Positions 34,640 to 45,976 of a stretch of 64,000 nucleotides of DNA are shown here, one piece after another. The position numbers and the translations under genes were made by a program. The stretch comes from Straminergon stramineum (Eukaryota > Streptophyta > Bryopsida > Hypnales > Calliergonaceae): NCBI GenBank assembly GCA_963920665.1, contig OY987268.1:14758501-14822500 (forward strand), in the 5' to 3' direction. The first letter of the stretch is position 1; every line of letters starts with the position of its first letter. The notes beneath the pieces are model-generated. The model was not told the origin of the DNA, did no database searches, and saw nothing but the letters and a program-made list of their open reading frames with translations.

Positions 34640-36428
34640 CCTAATGCAAAACTCAAGCTAAGACATTAGAATATACTTTCATTCCATTAGCACAAAGAGA
34701 GGCCCCTTACGAACTTTGTGATAAGCTTGGGTTATGGCCATGTTGCCTTTCTTAAGGCACATGGTCCATGCATCACTTGTATCATTTACAAGCTACAGTT
34801 GAAACTCATCCCAAACCACATGATGTGGATTGCACATGATATGTATAAACACGATATCTTTTTTGAATATCATGCATTAGTTTCAACAATTTGACAAATA
34901 CGTCTCTCAAATTTCTTCTAATTCATTTGTTGTAGTTATCAAAGTGTAGTGGTTAAAATCTACAATTGAAAATACTAATACGTATCTTAAACACCCAGGG
35001 GGGCACTTAGAGTTTTTTACCAAACAACATGTGGCATAATATAGGTAGTTCTTTATTTATAGTGTTAAGAATTTAGAAAAAAAATTGAGGTAATATAGAG
35101 ACTACAAATTAATGTACACTCAATTATAAGTAAAATACACATATAAATAATACCTCATATATGTAATTTTTTGTTCTAAAATAGCCTCAAAGATATAGAT
35201 CCTAGGAATTTATTGTAGATAGGATCAATTTGTAGGACTTTGGACTTGTTTGGCTAGACGAGAAATCGTATAACAATTTGATGAAATGGAAATTTTCTAT
35301 CCTTGTAACACTTTACAATTTGGTCCTCTCTTTTGCATTGTTGCAAATACTTTGGATGCTTCGCTTGTATACTTTGAGTCTTAGATCCTATTATGGCATG
35401 GGCTTCACTTCTTGTTTCCCAAAGAACGGTCTAAATGTCGTGATCAAAGTAATTTTAGGAGGGTAATAATAGGGACCATTCAATTGTTCACGATCATCCA
35501 AATACCGCCTAAAATAAAAAAACCTAGATGCACATGATATACAAACCCCTACATAGAATGATCCCCTGAAGCTTACACCACAAATTGAAAGAAATATGCA
35601 TCCACAATTATAGGATTGTGATTATTTTAGTATTTCCTAAAACATTTCAAAAATGGAAGTCCACATTCACCATTTATTTGCAATATTTCTTAGCGTTTTC
35701 ATTTCTTTAAAGGTTTCAAGTTGCAACCTTTGATTTCCAAACTCTATAATATCCATACTTGCATAGTACCATTGTTCCCTTCATAGGATTATTCAAATTG
35801 CATACTTGAAGAAATTTTTCATCTAAGATCCGAAATTAGCTCCCATAAGTAGGCAAATGATTTTTTGATAGAAAAGAGCTAGTAGATTTTCGTATGGGAC
35901 AAACATCACCACCCACCAACCTAGACACAAGAACATGAGAATTCTTTTCCACTAAACTCAAGATGATAGTGATATAAAAAACTAGTGCCCCACAACATAG
36001 AGCAAGACAATTCCACAATGTAGAAAGGATTGCTATCAATTCATTCATTTGGATCAAGAATTAGAAACCATGTTCTAATTTCAACTACACTTTTGACTAG
36101 CAATCCACCTATGCACATCATTTGCAAGGCACCACAATACATTCCTTTGAAGAAGAATTACAATTAAAGTGAAAGTTGTCTAAGTTTGACAATAGGGTTA
36201 GAGACTTGTGTAGTTCCATGATAGAAATAAAACCCTAAATTCTTCAAGGACCCCTCCAATGCTTTAGAATTTGGCATAATAGGTAATAAAAGTAAATGAA
36301 GTCACAAAAGCCAAGACTCCTCATTGCTCTCAATCTAAAGATTTCCAACCTTAAATTAAAAAAGAAAAAAAATTCTTAGACTCTTCAGGTCAGGTCACCA
36401 CACTCAAACACATTTACAAATCAAGAGT
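34640..36428. other. Stretch downstream of the LRR gene, no gene recognised
   Basis: Short chance frames only (35278-35466 plus, 35836-36057 minus). On the minus strand at about 36365-36385 a pyrimidine-rich tract ending TTTAAG precedes a frame reading LEIFRLRAMRSLGF, a conceivable last exon of the LRR gene, but with no firm support. Confidence 0.35.
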
Positions 36429-39018
36429 GGTCAAGAAAGATAACTTCTCCGCTTCATTTGCCAAAGCTGCCAAGGATTAACACTCACCCAAATCTACTTT
36501 GGATAAATAAGACAAGTTCCCCACTTCCTCTGGCAAGGCCGCCAAGCTTGAACAACCACTCAAATAGAGAGTGGTCAAAGAACACAAGTTCCCTACTTCC
36601 TTTGGCAAGGCCGCCAAGCTTGAACAACCACTCAAATAGAGAGTGGTCAAGGAAAACAAGTTCCCTACTTCCTTTGGCAAGGCCGTCAAGCTTGAACAAT
36701 CCCACAAATTTAGTTCAGTCAAGGAAGACAAGCTCCCCACTTCCTTTGGCAAGGCCGCCAAGCTTGAACAATCCCATAAATTTAGTTCACTCAAGGAAGA
36801 CAAGTTCCCCACTTCCTTTGGCAAGGCCACCAAGCTTGAACAACCACTCAAATCTAGTTCGGTCAAGGAAGACAAGTTCCCCACTTCCTTTGGCAAGGCC
36901 GCCAAGCTTGAACAATCCCACAAATCTAGTTCGGTCAAGGAAGACAAGTTCCCCACTTCCTTTGGCAAGGCCACCAAGCTTGAACAACCATTCAAATTGA
37001 GAGTGGTCAAGGAAGACAAGTTCCCCACTTCCTTTGGCAAGGCCGCCAAGCTTGAACAATCCCACAAATCTAGTTCGGTCAAGGAAGACAAGTTCCCCAC
37101 TTCCTTTGGCAAGGCCACCAAGCTTGAACAACCACTCAAATAGAGAGTGGTCAAGGAACACAACTTCCCCACTTCCTTTGGCAAAGCCACCAAGCTTGAA
37201 CAACCACTCAAATCTAGTTCGTTCAAGGAAGACAAGTTCCCCACTTCCTTTGGCAAGGCTGCCAAGCTTGAACAATCCCACAAATTTAGTTTAGTCAAGG
37301 AAAACAAGTTTCCCACTTCCTTTGGCAAGACTGCCAAGTTTGAACAACCACTCAAATAGAGAGTGGTCAAGGAAGACAAGTTCCCCACTTCCTTTGGGAA
37401 GGCCGCCAAGCTTGAACACCAATTCAAATAGAGAGTGGTCAAGGAAGACAAGTTCCCCACTTCCTTTGGGAAGGCCGCCAAGCTTGAACACTTATACAAA
37501 TTAAGAGTGGTCAAGGAAAACAAGTTCCCCACTTCCTCTGGCAAGGCTGCCAAGCTTGAACAATTCCACAAATCTAGTTCAGTCAAGGAAGACAAGTTCC
37601 CCACTTCTTTTGGCAAGGCTACCAAGCTTGAACAACCATTCAAATTGAGAGTGGTCAAGGAAGACAAGTTCCCCACTTCCTTTGGCAAGGCCGCCAAGCT
37701 TGAACAACCACTCAAATCTAGTTCGGTCAAGGAAGACAAGTTCCCCACTTCCTTTGGAAAGGCTGCCAAGCTTGAACAATCCCACAAATTTAGTTTAGTC
37801 AAGGAAAACAAGTTTCCCACTTCCTTTGGCAAGACTGCCAAGTTTGAACAACCACTCAAATAGAGAGTGGTCAAGGAAGACAAGTTCCCTACTTCCTTTG
37901 GCAAGGCCATCAAGCTTGAACAATCCCACAAATTTAGTTCAGTCAAGGAAGACAAGTTCCCCACTTCCTTTGGCAAGGCCGCCAAGCTTGAACAATCACT
38001 CAAATCTAGTTCGGTCAAGGAAGACAAGTTCCCCACTTCCTTTGGCAAGGCCGCCAAGCTTGAACACTTATACAAATTGAGAGTGGTCAAGGAAGACAAG
38101 TTCCCCACTTCCTTTGGCAAGGCCGCCAAGCTTGAACAACCACTCAAATCTAATTCGGTCAAGGAAGACAAGTTCCCCACTTCCTTTGGCAAGGCTACCA
38201 AGCTTGAACAACCACTCAAATTGAAAGTGGTCAAGGAAGATAAGTTCCCCACTTCCTTTGGGAAGGCCGCCAAACTTGAACAACCACTCAAATCTAGTTC
38301 GTTCAAGGAAGACAAGTTCCCCACTTCCTTTGGCAAGGCCGCCAAGCTTGAACAACCACTCAAATTGAGAGTGGTCAAGGAAGACAAGTTCCCCACTTCC
38401 TTTGGCAAGGCCACCAAGCTTGAACACTTATACAAATTGAGAGTGGTCAAGGAAGACAAGTTCCCCACTTCCTTTGGCAAGGCCGCCAAGCTTGAACAAC
38501 CACTCAAATTGAGAGTAGTCAAGGAAGACAAGTTCCCCACTTCCTTTGGCAAGGCCGCCAAGCTTGAACACCAATTCAAATAGAGAGTGGTCAAGGAAGA
38601 CAAGTTCCCCACTTCCTTTGGGAAGGCCGCCAAGCTTGAACAACCACTCAAATTGAGAGTGGTCAAGGAAGACAAGTTCCCCACTTCCTTTGGCAAGGCC
38701 GCCAAGCTTGAACACTTATTCAAATTGAGAGTGGTCAAGGAAGACAAGTTCTCCACTTCCTTTGGGAAGGCCGCCAAGCTTGAACAACCACTCAAATCTA
38801 GTTCGGTCAAGGAAGACAAGTTCCCCACTTCCTTTGGCAAGGCCGCCAAGCTTGAACACTTATACAAATTGAGAGTGGTCAAGGAAGACAAGTTCCCCAC
38901 TTCCTTTGGCAAGGCCACCAAGCTTGAACACTTATACAAATTGAGAGTGGTCAAGGAAGACAAGTTCCCCACTTCCTCTGGCAATGTCACCAAGTTGAAG
39001 CAAAAACTAAGATTGAGT
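36429..39018 (-). repeat. 72-bp coding tandem repeat, about 35 units
   Basis: Each 72-bp unit encodes one LRR. Units differ mainly at a few codons; blocks of two adjacent units recur (the pair containing CSNLAVLPKEVGNLFS then LTKLNLWDC appears twice), as expected from unequal exchange. Because the period is a multiple of three, other frames and the opposite strand also stay open; those frames are shadows. Confidence 0.95.
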
Positions 39019-39407
39019 TGTAATAGAGTTTTGTTTGATGCAAATTGGTTTGGTAATTGCTTAAGGATTCCAAGTCCTACGATATCGAGAATCTTAAGTG
39101 ATCCACAAGTTTTACAAAGATCTGATATCCTACTCTCTAGAGCAACTGAAGTATTTAGTAGGAGTGTACACGGTAATCTAATAAAATTTTGAGAGTTTCC
39201 TATGATAATTGCCTCCAATTTAGGACAGCGTAAAGCTGTTTGGAGTAGTAAGTTGAAAATGTGAACATGGGCCTTATAACTATTCAAAGCATTCACCAAA
39301 ATCAAGATACGAAGTTTTCCAAAATCAAAACTTGGGTCCTCTTTAACCACAAGGATTTGATGATATAGAGTCTCTTGCCAAGAAATGCCTTCAAGGACCT
39401 CAGCATC
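36477..39407 (-). CDS. Exon 3: leucine-rich-repeat array
   Basis: This exon has 976 codons, starting after acceptor TTTTTACTACAG. About 130 residues of non-repeat linker with imperfect LRRs (to LPNQFASNKTLLQLNLSF) precede about 35 uniform 24-residue units of the type SSLTTLNLSGCSSLAALPKE. The array stops abruptly at LSKVDLGEC. Beyond the TAA the same frame continues SLAALANEAEKLSFLTTLDL before another stop, so the ancestral array had at least one more unit. A GGTGAGT just before the stop is a good splice-donor match, and a further exon cannot be excluded. The LRR domain is the expected ligand-sensing or autoinhibitory part. Confidence 0.85.
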   Translation of the reverse strand, partial: DAEVLEGISWQETLYHQILVVKEDPSFDFGKLRILILVNALNSYKAHVHIFNLLLQTALRCPKLEAIIIGNSQNFIRLPCTLLLNTSVALESRISDLCKTCGSLKILDIVGLGILKQLPNQFASNKTLLQLNLSFCFNLVTLPEEVGNLSSLTTLNLYKCSSLVALPKEVGNLSSLTTLNLYKCSSLAALPKEVGNLSSLTELDLSGCSSLAAFPKEVENLSSLTTLNLNKCSSLAALPKEVGNLSSLTTLNLSGCSSLAAFPKEVGNLSSLTTLYLNWCSSLAALPKEVGNLSSLTTLNLSGCSSLAALPKEVGNLSSLTTLNLYKCSSLVALPKEVGNLSSLTTLNLSGCSSLAALPKEVGNLSSLNELDLSGCSSLAAFPKEVGNLSSLTTFNLSGCSSLVALPKEVGNLSSLTELDLSGCSSLAALPKEVGNLSSLTTLNLYKCSSLAALPKEVGNLSSLTELDLSDCSSLAALPKEVGNLSSLTELNLWDCSSLMALPKEVGNLSSLTTLYLSGCSNLAVLPKEVGNLFSLTKLNLWDCSSLAAFPKEVGNLSSLTELDLSGCSSLAALPKEVGNLSSLTTLNLNGCSSLVALPKEVGNLSSLTELDLWNCSSLAALPEEVGNLFSLTTLNLYKCSSLAAFPKEVGNLSSLTTLYLNWCSSLAAFPKEVGNLSSLTTLYLSGCSNLAVLPKEVGNLFSLTKLNLWDCSSLAALPKEVGNLSSLNELDLSGCSSLVALPKEVGKLCSLTTLYLSGCSSLVALPKEVGNLSSLTELDLWDCSSLAALPKEVGNLSSLTTLNLNGCSSLVALPKEVGNLSSLTELDLWDCSSLAALPKEVGNLSSLTELDLSGCSSLVALPKEVGNLSSLSELNLWDCSSLAALPKEVGSLSSLTELNLWDCSSLTALPKEVGNLFSLTTLYLSGCSSLAALPKEVGNLCSLTTLYLSGCSSLAALPEEVGNLSYLSKVDLGEC

Positions 39408-39599
39408 CTGTAGTAAAAAAATTTAGAATAGAATGTATTACATTTTCATATAGGAGATGCAAATGATAATTGATTTTCCTCATAAATCTCAAAACTCATG
39501 TTTTGTGAAATAATATGGGTTGGAATATTTATTAACTACATTGGATATATAAACAACAAAGAATATTATTTATGTACAATCACACTATTGAAATATTAC

Positions 39600-40643
39600 C
39601 TTGTTTGTAAATCCACTTTCAGGTATCATAGATGGGTTCCAAACTCTTGTACACTCAGCAATCCTTCGTCCCATATCACGGAGTTGGTCGTGCATTTCTA
39701 AAATGCCACCATCTTCATTCAGCTTCAACAAGGACATGTCAATCAATCTTTCCAATTCATCAACTGGAAGGGTACCATCTTTGGACCATATAGACAAGAT
39801 TGTCCTTTTTGATATGCCAGATGGATAAACATCTCGACAAAAGAAACAAGCTATGTCCAAAAACATCCGCTTTTCAACACCATCGTTCAATCCGTCATAG
39901 CTAATTCGCAAAGTGTTCCAAATTTCTTCATCACCTTCCAAATTCCTTCCTCTTGCCATCCTTTGCAATGCTCGCTCCCAACTTCGCAACCTCTCTTTAT
40001 GATGGAGGAATTAACCCATCACTTTCAAGCTCAAAGGCAAGCCCTTGCAAGCTTCCACAACAAGTTGGCATAAGTCTTCAAAGTCCGGTGACAAAGGAGA
40101 TTCACCCCAACAAAGGTAAGTGGTGAAAAGTGTTGTTGCTGCCTTTTCATCCAACAATTCAACGTCCAACTTTCCATCAACGCCCACAAAGGATTTTATA
40201 GTATTCCATTTGCGTGTTGTAAGAATTATTGTAGTACCCTTGCTACCTTGTACAAAGTCAAGAGGTACAATATCATGCACTTGAGTTTCATCCTTCACAT
40301 CATCCAATATTAAAAGAACCTTCTTTTCAACCAAGAGTTTTCTCATCATCTCTTGGGCATCTCCAAAATTCTTTGGTTTCCGAGCATACCCAAGTTTTAG
40401 TAATATCTCGCACAATATGTCATATGAACTTTGGTAGTTTTTGGATTGTTCAATAAAACATGATGCATGGTATGAAGAATTCACCGTCGTGTCATCAAAT
40501 AGAGCCTTTGCTAGTGTGGTCTTGCCAATTCCACCCATGCCAACAACGCCTATATAGGTCATCTTCAAGAGACTCTTAGCTTTTAATAATTGGTGTCCCA
40601 AATCAATCAAGATTTCTTCGAGAGGTGCAATTGGTTCATCCAC
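39600..40643 (-). CDS. Exon 2: NB-ARC nucleotide-binding switch, with internal stop
   Basis: This exon has 348 codons, starting after acceptor TTGTGTAG. It shows the P-loop GMGGIGKTT (residues 573-581), kinase-2 VLLILDDVKDE, RNBS-B TTIILTTRKW, and GLPL in CKGLPLSLKV. These are followed by the in-frame TAA at 40011-40013, then RSWERALQRM, RNBS-D KRMFLDIACFF and the MHD motif in LEMHDQLRDMG (about 855-857). FLDIACFF and the absence of tryptophan after kinase-2 are TIR-NB-LRR-like features, yet no TIR domain is present. It ends ACAAACAAG before GTAATA. NB-ARC domains exchange ADP for ATP to trigger receptor oligomerisation. Confidence 0.85.
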
Positions 40644-40780
40644 CTACACAAATACAAAAGTCATATGTACAAAATCATTTTCATAAAGCATTCAATTTCA
40701 AACCTTGAATGCCATGCTCCAAAGAGAATTATTGCAAGAAAACATCACGAAATGAGTTTGGTATTTCCACAATTTCATAC

Positions 40781-42394
40781 CTTTGGAACATGGTCCGGAA
40801 TGGACACGGAATCTCTTGAGGTGCAAGGTGAACCATACTCAGGAACCATCTTGCATGAATACCTTCCATTCAAAAAAGACTTCTTTAAACTTGTGAGCCT
40901 TTCACAAATTTCAGAAAATGGTGGCCGTTGAAGAGGGTCTTGAGACCAACATTCTTGGATTAAGTTGGTGAGTTCTTCACAATTGTTGGGTAGGTCCGGT
41001 CGCAAGCTTTTATTGCCAATGCTATGTGTACCGGATATTTGATCATAAAATTCTTTTGCTTTCAAATGAGAATATGGAACCTTTCCCGATAGAATCTCTG
41101 AACATATCATGGAAAATGACCACACATCAGCTTGGAAAGGATACACTGGAGTTTTACTACCCTTGATCATTTCAGGGGACATGTAACCTCGTGTTCCAAT
41201 TGTATACTTTGATGACTTGGGAGGCTTAGGAATGCTACAAACCTCCAATTGAGAAGTTCCATAATCGGTCACCTTGAAAATGTGATAAGGATCCAAATCC
41301 TCCATAGGTATTGAACTTGCCAACACATTATCAGGTTTCAAGTCAAGATGAGCAACTTGCATGTCATGAAGGTAATATAAACCCTTTGCAATTTGGTGCA
41401 TGATGTCAATTGCAAGATGATAAGGTAAAGGCCTCTTTTCATTCTTCAATATGGTAGACAAGCTTGATTCCATAAGCTCCATCACCAAATACATCTCCAC
41501 CATTTCATCTTCTTCAATAATCTCATTTTCCATCTTTTCATTAGTCCCACAACCAACAAATTGGACAAGATTGGGATGACTCAAGCCTGCCAAAATGCCA
41601 AGCTCCTTTTTAGAATTGATTAAAATTTCAGGACCCCCTACCAACACTTTGGTGGCACATGCAAGGCCCAACCAATTTGATGTATACACTCCTGCACCTA
41701 TTTTCTTGATTAATTTGGGTTCCTTAAAATCATTTGGAACTTCCAATGCATCCAAATCCCCTCCATCAACACGCTCCAAATTTCGAAGTCTCAACAATAG
41801 ATGTTTCACTATTTCATAACTCTCTAACTCTTCTCCCTGAAGTACAAGTTCAAGCTTCTTCTTCAATAATTGTCCATCTTCAAACACTTGACTATAGGTA
41901 GCCGCATCAAATTGAATAGGCAAAATATCATTTGATTGATTTGGATGGTGGAATAAGTACATATCACGTGCTGTGTTATGACAATACTTCAAATCCAAAA
42001 GCAATTTGCGGAAAGTTTCTTTGTTTTGGAGTTGAAATATAGCTAAATGACACCATTGATCTTCTTGAGTGCAATTTTCCCCCACAATCTCTACTTTCTT
42101 TTGAAGATAACACAATTCTTCAAAAATAGATTGGAATTTGAGATCCTCCGTTGCATATGACAACATTTTTTCGATCTCCTTCGTGGCTAGTCTGAGCTTG
42201 CCAAAAAGATGTACACATTGGTTTTTATTCAAGACTTTCATCTCCGCAGATGCTTGCATATTCTTCAAGCATTTCTCAAGTCTCGGAATATCATTGCACA
42301 ACCTTTTAGAGTACTGACTTTGCACTTGTAAGAAATCCTTGCCTTTCCTACAAAGAATTGAAGGGATATTGTTTATGAGACGTCTTGCTAGCAC
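40781..42394 (-). CDS. Exon 1: helical MLKL/DUF1221-like domain plus protein kinase
   Basis: This exon has 538 codons. Residues 1-200 are helical and cysteine-containing; the patterns NKNQCVHLFGKL and QWCHLAIFQLQNKETFRKLL recall the plant MLKL N-terminal (DUF1221, HeLo four-helix) region, by my reading only. The kinase follows: glycine loop GAGVYTSNWLG (233-243), lysine K249 in ATKVL, helix-C E264, catalytic loop HLDLKPDN (349-356, HLD in place of HRD, with D351 and N356 kept), metal-binding DYG in place of DFG (D377), SPE in place of APE (406-408), and DVWSF. The key residues are present, so activity is plausible. The exon ends CCAAAG before GTATGA. No in-frame upstream ATG exists in this exon, because TAA precedes 42394. 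Confidence 0.85.
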
Positions 42395-42399
42395 TTACA

Positions 42400-43860
42400 A
42401 AGAGCCATTATCCAATGACATTGAATAATTGAATCAAGCATGTTCTACAATTGAAACTTCATGGAACATTAATAATAGATCTTCCTATCAATTGAAATTA
42501 GGATACAAAATGATTGGTTAGATCCTATACATCAATGCTTAAAACAAGATTGGTTGGAGAACTCTAAGTAAATCAAATTGAAAACTACACAAAGAAATTA
42601 GGAATTTGAACAATACTCAATTCTGACAGGTAATTTTCAAATCACCAACACTTCCAAAACAATATTTATGCTCACCGAGTAGACCAAGCAATATCCATGA
42701 ATTTCCAAAAGGTTGCCATTGTGAAGAAGCTAGCCATCAACATCAAAAAGCGCGCCATTTGAATCTTCAAGTAGAGTAATATATTAAAATTCTACAAGAA
42801 CTACAACCAAATGAAAATAAAATAAATCAAAAAGTAACATTTGACCTTATAAATATAGCGAGATCCCAAGACGATAATAAATAACTAATATATCAAAAAT
42901 TGTCTCATATAGAGAGCCATATCAAAGCAAGCAAGCAATTCCTATGTTTACTTAGTACTATACAATAATAATAAACAATTCAAAGAACCCATATTTGCAT
43001 CCACTTTTCAAGGCCCATGCCATAATCTTAAAATTATAATTTGCAAATATTTCATGAACAATTTTATGATATACATCATCTCTATAAAGAACCTAAGAGA
43101 AACACAAATAGGACATGATTGTATTTGTCTCTTGAAACTAAAATTGCATACTAAAATTTGCTACAACATACACTAGTGGACTAGTAATTTGACAATGAGC
43201 ATCTCCTGATCAAATTTCATTTCACCATGTATATGTTATGATGCTCAAATAGAACACCATCCAATCCAAATACATGACAATTTTGTCACTTCTCAAACAT
43301 ATTGGAGGCAAAGGAATCATGAATCAAATTAGGAGTACCATGGGAATATCATTAGACCCAAATCAACACAAAAATAAACTTTTGCCCTTGTGTACTCAAA
43401 TCAATTAAATGTCAATGACTTTCTTTCCCAATACAAAAAATGTCTCATATCCTGTATTTCAAAATGAGACCTTCTAGAACATATGAACAAAGCTAAAGAA
43501 GTTGACTACTCAATTTCCTTTGTTGCATTTGCATTTGCATTTGCATTCTAATGTACAAAGTGAACATGATGACAATCAATGCTTGAAGGTAATGTCTCCC
43601 AATTGGAAAGCCAAACCTACATCACTCCCTACTCAAACAAAGGTACATATTGGATTCTTCAATGGGCCAACAACAAACAATTCAAAGTAGGGATGCTTTG
43701 AAAAACTTGTCAATACAACTTCAAAGATTCATAACTATTTTGACAAGTTCCAAGAACAAAGATAAAAGTGGGTTGGATGTGACTTCTATTTGTCTATTGT
43801 TATAATGGTAGCATAGTAATATACCTCTAATCATGAACACATGCTTCAATTCAAATACTA

Positions 43861-43903
<43 letters not shown>

Positions 43904-45960
43904 CAAAAAAAAACAAAAAAACAAAGTTGGATGAATATATATATGTACCATTGCTATACTTTATAAGCTATAATTTCATTGGATGCATTGTGTGGATTAC
44001 TTAATTCCATGTGAAGACAAAGTTTCACTCATAGAAAGTAGGGCTAGTTACAATATTGGACTATTATCCAACTCCAATTGTAATAACTTGCAATTCAACA
44101 TGCATATACATTTGGAAAAAGAAAGTTTTAATTTTCAAGGCAGGTGCAAGATAAAACATGGTACCTTTCAAAGTATTCAAGTCTATCCCTCCACCTAGCA
44201 TAATCTCATTAAAATTGTATTACAAAGTGATGACTACCTTTGGACTACATCTATTGCCTTCATCACTAGAATATGTGCACCAAAAAGTGACACTAGAAAG
44301 CATTATTGAAAACAAAATGATATGACTTTTCAATATCTTGAATCAAAGAGAAAATGGATGATGCCCCAGAGGCAACATTTGGATAGTGTACAGTAGGATT
44401 CAAAGTATATTTGTAGCAAACATCAATCTCTACAAGCAAAATGAAAGAAAATTTTCAAGTGGAACATTTAGATCAAGGTTGCAATTGGTTGTATCAATCT
44501 TTGTTATACACCACTCAATATCCTTCATCTCACAACCATGCACTCAACGACATGCAATGCCATCAAGTTTGAAAAAATTAAACATGAAATGCTTAACAAA
44601 GAGAATTTGAAGAATTTTCTTACCTTGCAAATAATAAGACTTCCAATCTCAAGCCATGTCAAAGATCACTTGGCAAGTACTTCCTTCCTTGTAATTGATT
44701 CCATTTCAAAAAAGCCTCCAAAGACTTCATCTTGACCAATAATATGCTACATGAAGATACATAGAAAGTCAAGGGAGTTTTCCGCTACAGACCCCCATTT
44801 CTAAGTGGATGAAATCACTTGAATTGCAACAAAGTCTCAAACAAGATCACTCCTTCAATGAATGAATGCTTGTGGATGAAAAAATTATTTCAATTCATAT
44901 TGCATCCACATCCATGGTAGAAAATTGTTGCATCATAAGAGACCCAATATAAATGAAAAATCAAGTTTTGCTTTCACCACCATTCTTCCCAAAAATTCCT
45001 CGCCAATGTAATCCAAAGTTACCAATGTTCACACTCCTCTCAAGCTATTCTTGTGAGAGGTCTAAATCCTCCATCACTGCAACCATTTGCAAGTTTATTC
45101 ATCCCATTAGCATCACAACTATTCATCTGCTAAGCCAACTTCTTCCTCGAATTGGCAATTGATCACTACATATTGTGGGACTCAATGTCATGACATATTG
45201 TATTCAACAAATTCACCTATGAAAAAACAACAACCTTCTATTGACAAGCTTTTGTAGAACAACGACACAAAGGTAATGAAGTGCAACTCAAATATCATCC
45301 CTAGAACTACTATACAACTGCAAGCAAAACCTACTATTAGCTACTAAACCTACTTGCAACACAAGTGCCAAACACACATGAGGCAAACACAAGAGCCTAT
45401 TGAAACTAGGAACATCTAGAACAGGACTTCTAAGATGCAAAATCCGAAAACAACACCGTAAGTCTTGCTGAAAACATGTTTGCTCAAGTACTACCCAGAC
45501 CCAATCTAGTGATACTAAGTCTTGGGAGTTTTTCAATAGTTTTATCCACAAAGGAAAATTTCTTACCAAATATCCCATTTTCATCAATAAACATAAACTT
45601 GCTTTCAATGAGTTTTTGCAAAATTCAAGATCCATCTTTTCATTTAATAAACAATTGGAATGCCATTTTGCATCTCTGAAAGATGCAAAATTGAATGTTA
45701 AATTTAATTCAACTAGTGGTGCCTATTCACTTACTTTGCCTTCTGTAGAGCTACTAGGATGAAAGAAAGTCTTCGTACCCCAATCCTTGTGCTACGTAGA
45801 TGCACAATCAACATAAATGAATAATTGAAACAAGAAATGAGAGTGGTATGCTACCTGGGATCAAGCTAGCTGGAAGAATATAAATAACTGAAATGCATGA
45901 AGGTTGCTTGTGAATCCATTGTGTTATCATTTCCATCTTTTCGGCACAAAATTCAGACAT
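42400..45960. other. AT-rich upstream flank of the LRR gene, no gene recognised
   Basis: This should include the promoter of the minus-strand gene, but no clear TATA element could be assigned. Small frames are scattered (for example 43983-44198, 44386-44610, 45288-45635 minus) without domains. A (TA)n run lies at 43865-43894. Confidence 0.45.
43865..43894. repeat. (TA)n microsatellite
   Basis: About 15 TA units. Confidence 0.95.
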
Positions 45961-45976
45961 AATCTAGTATCAGTGG

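Larger units (their letters stand above)
36477..42394 (-). pseudogene. Kinase-NB-ARC-LRR resistance-type gene with MLKL-like N-terminus, one in-frame stop
   Basis: Three exons (42394-40781, 40643-39600, 39407-36477) are joined by GT-AG introns of 137 and 192 bp, both in phase 0, giving about 1862 codons. Domain order: helical N-terminus (about 1-200), protein kinase (230-505), NB-ARC (about 565-860), and about 35 LRRs of 24 residues. Such kinase-NB-LRR proteins are known from mosses and are expected to act as intracellular immune receptors in the cytoplasm or at membranes. One TAA (40011-40013, codon 749) sits between KGLPLSLKVMG and the following FLHHKERLRSWERAL, which continues in the same frame. 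All else is open, so this is a recent pseudogene, an allele encoding a 748-residue kinase-NB protein, or a sequencing error. A GTG at 42394 follows a stop, so the true start is either in an unseen upstream exon or at the first ATG (42259). Confidence 0.85.

Noticed and set aside
36429..39018. Regular direct repeats resembling a CRISPR array
   Set aside because: The repeats are contiguous 72-bp units without spacers, encode LRRs, and the context is a plant nuclear gene.
36643..39192. Long plus-strand frames (166, 238 and 201 codons) of repeated KEDKFPTSFGKAAKLEQ type across the LRR region
   Set aside because: They are the complement of a 72-bp coding repeat. The minus frame has LRR structure, correct splice sites and domain context; the plus frames are by-products of a period divisible by three.
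42347..42420. Upstream mini-exon ATGGCTCTTT with donor GTAAGT joining to an acceptor at 42348
   Set aside because: The splice signals look good, but the join gives the wrong phase and an immediate stop, so it cannot supply the start codon.
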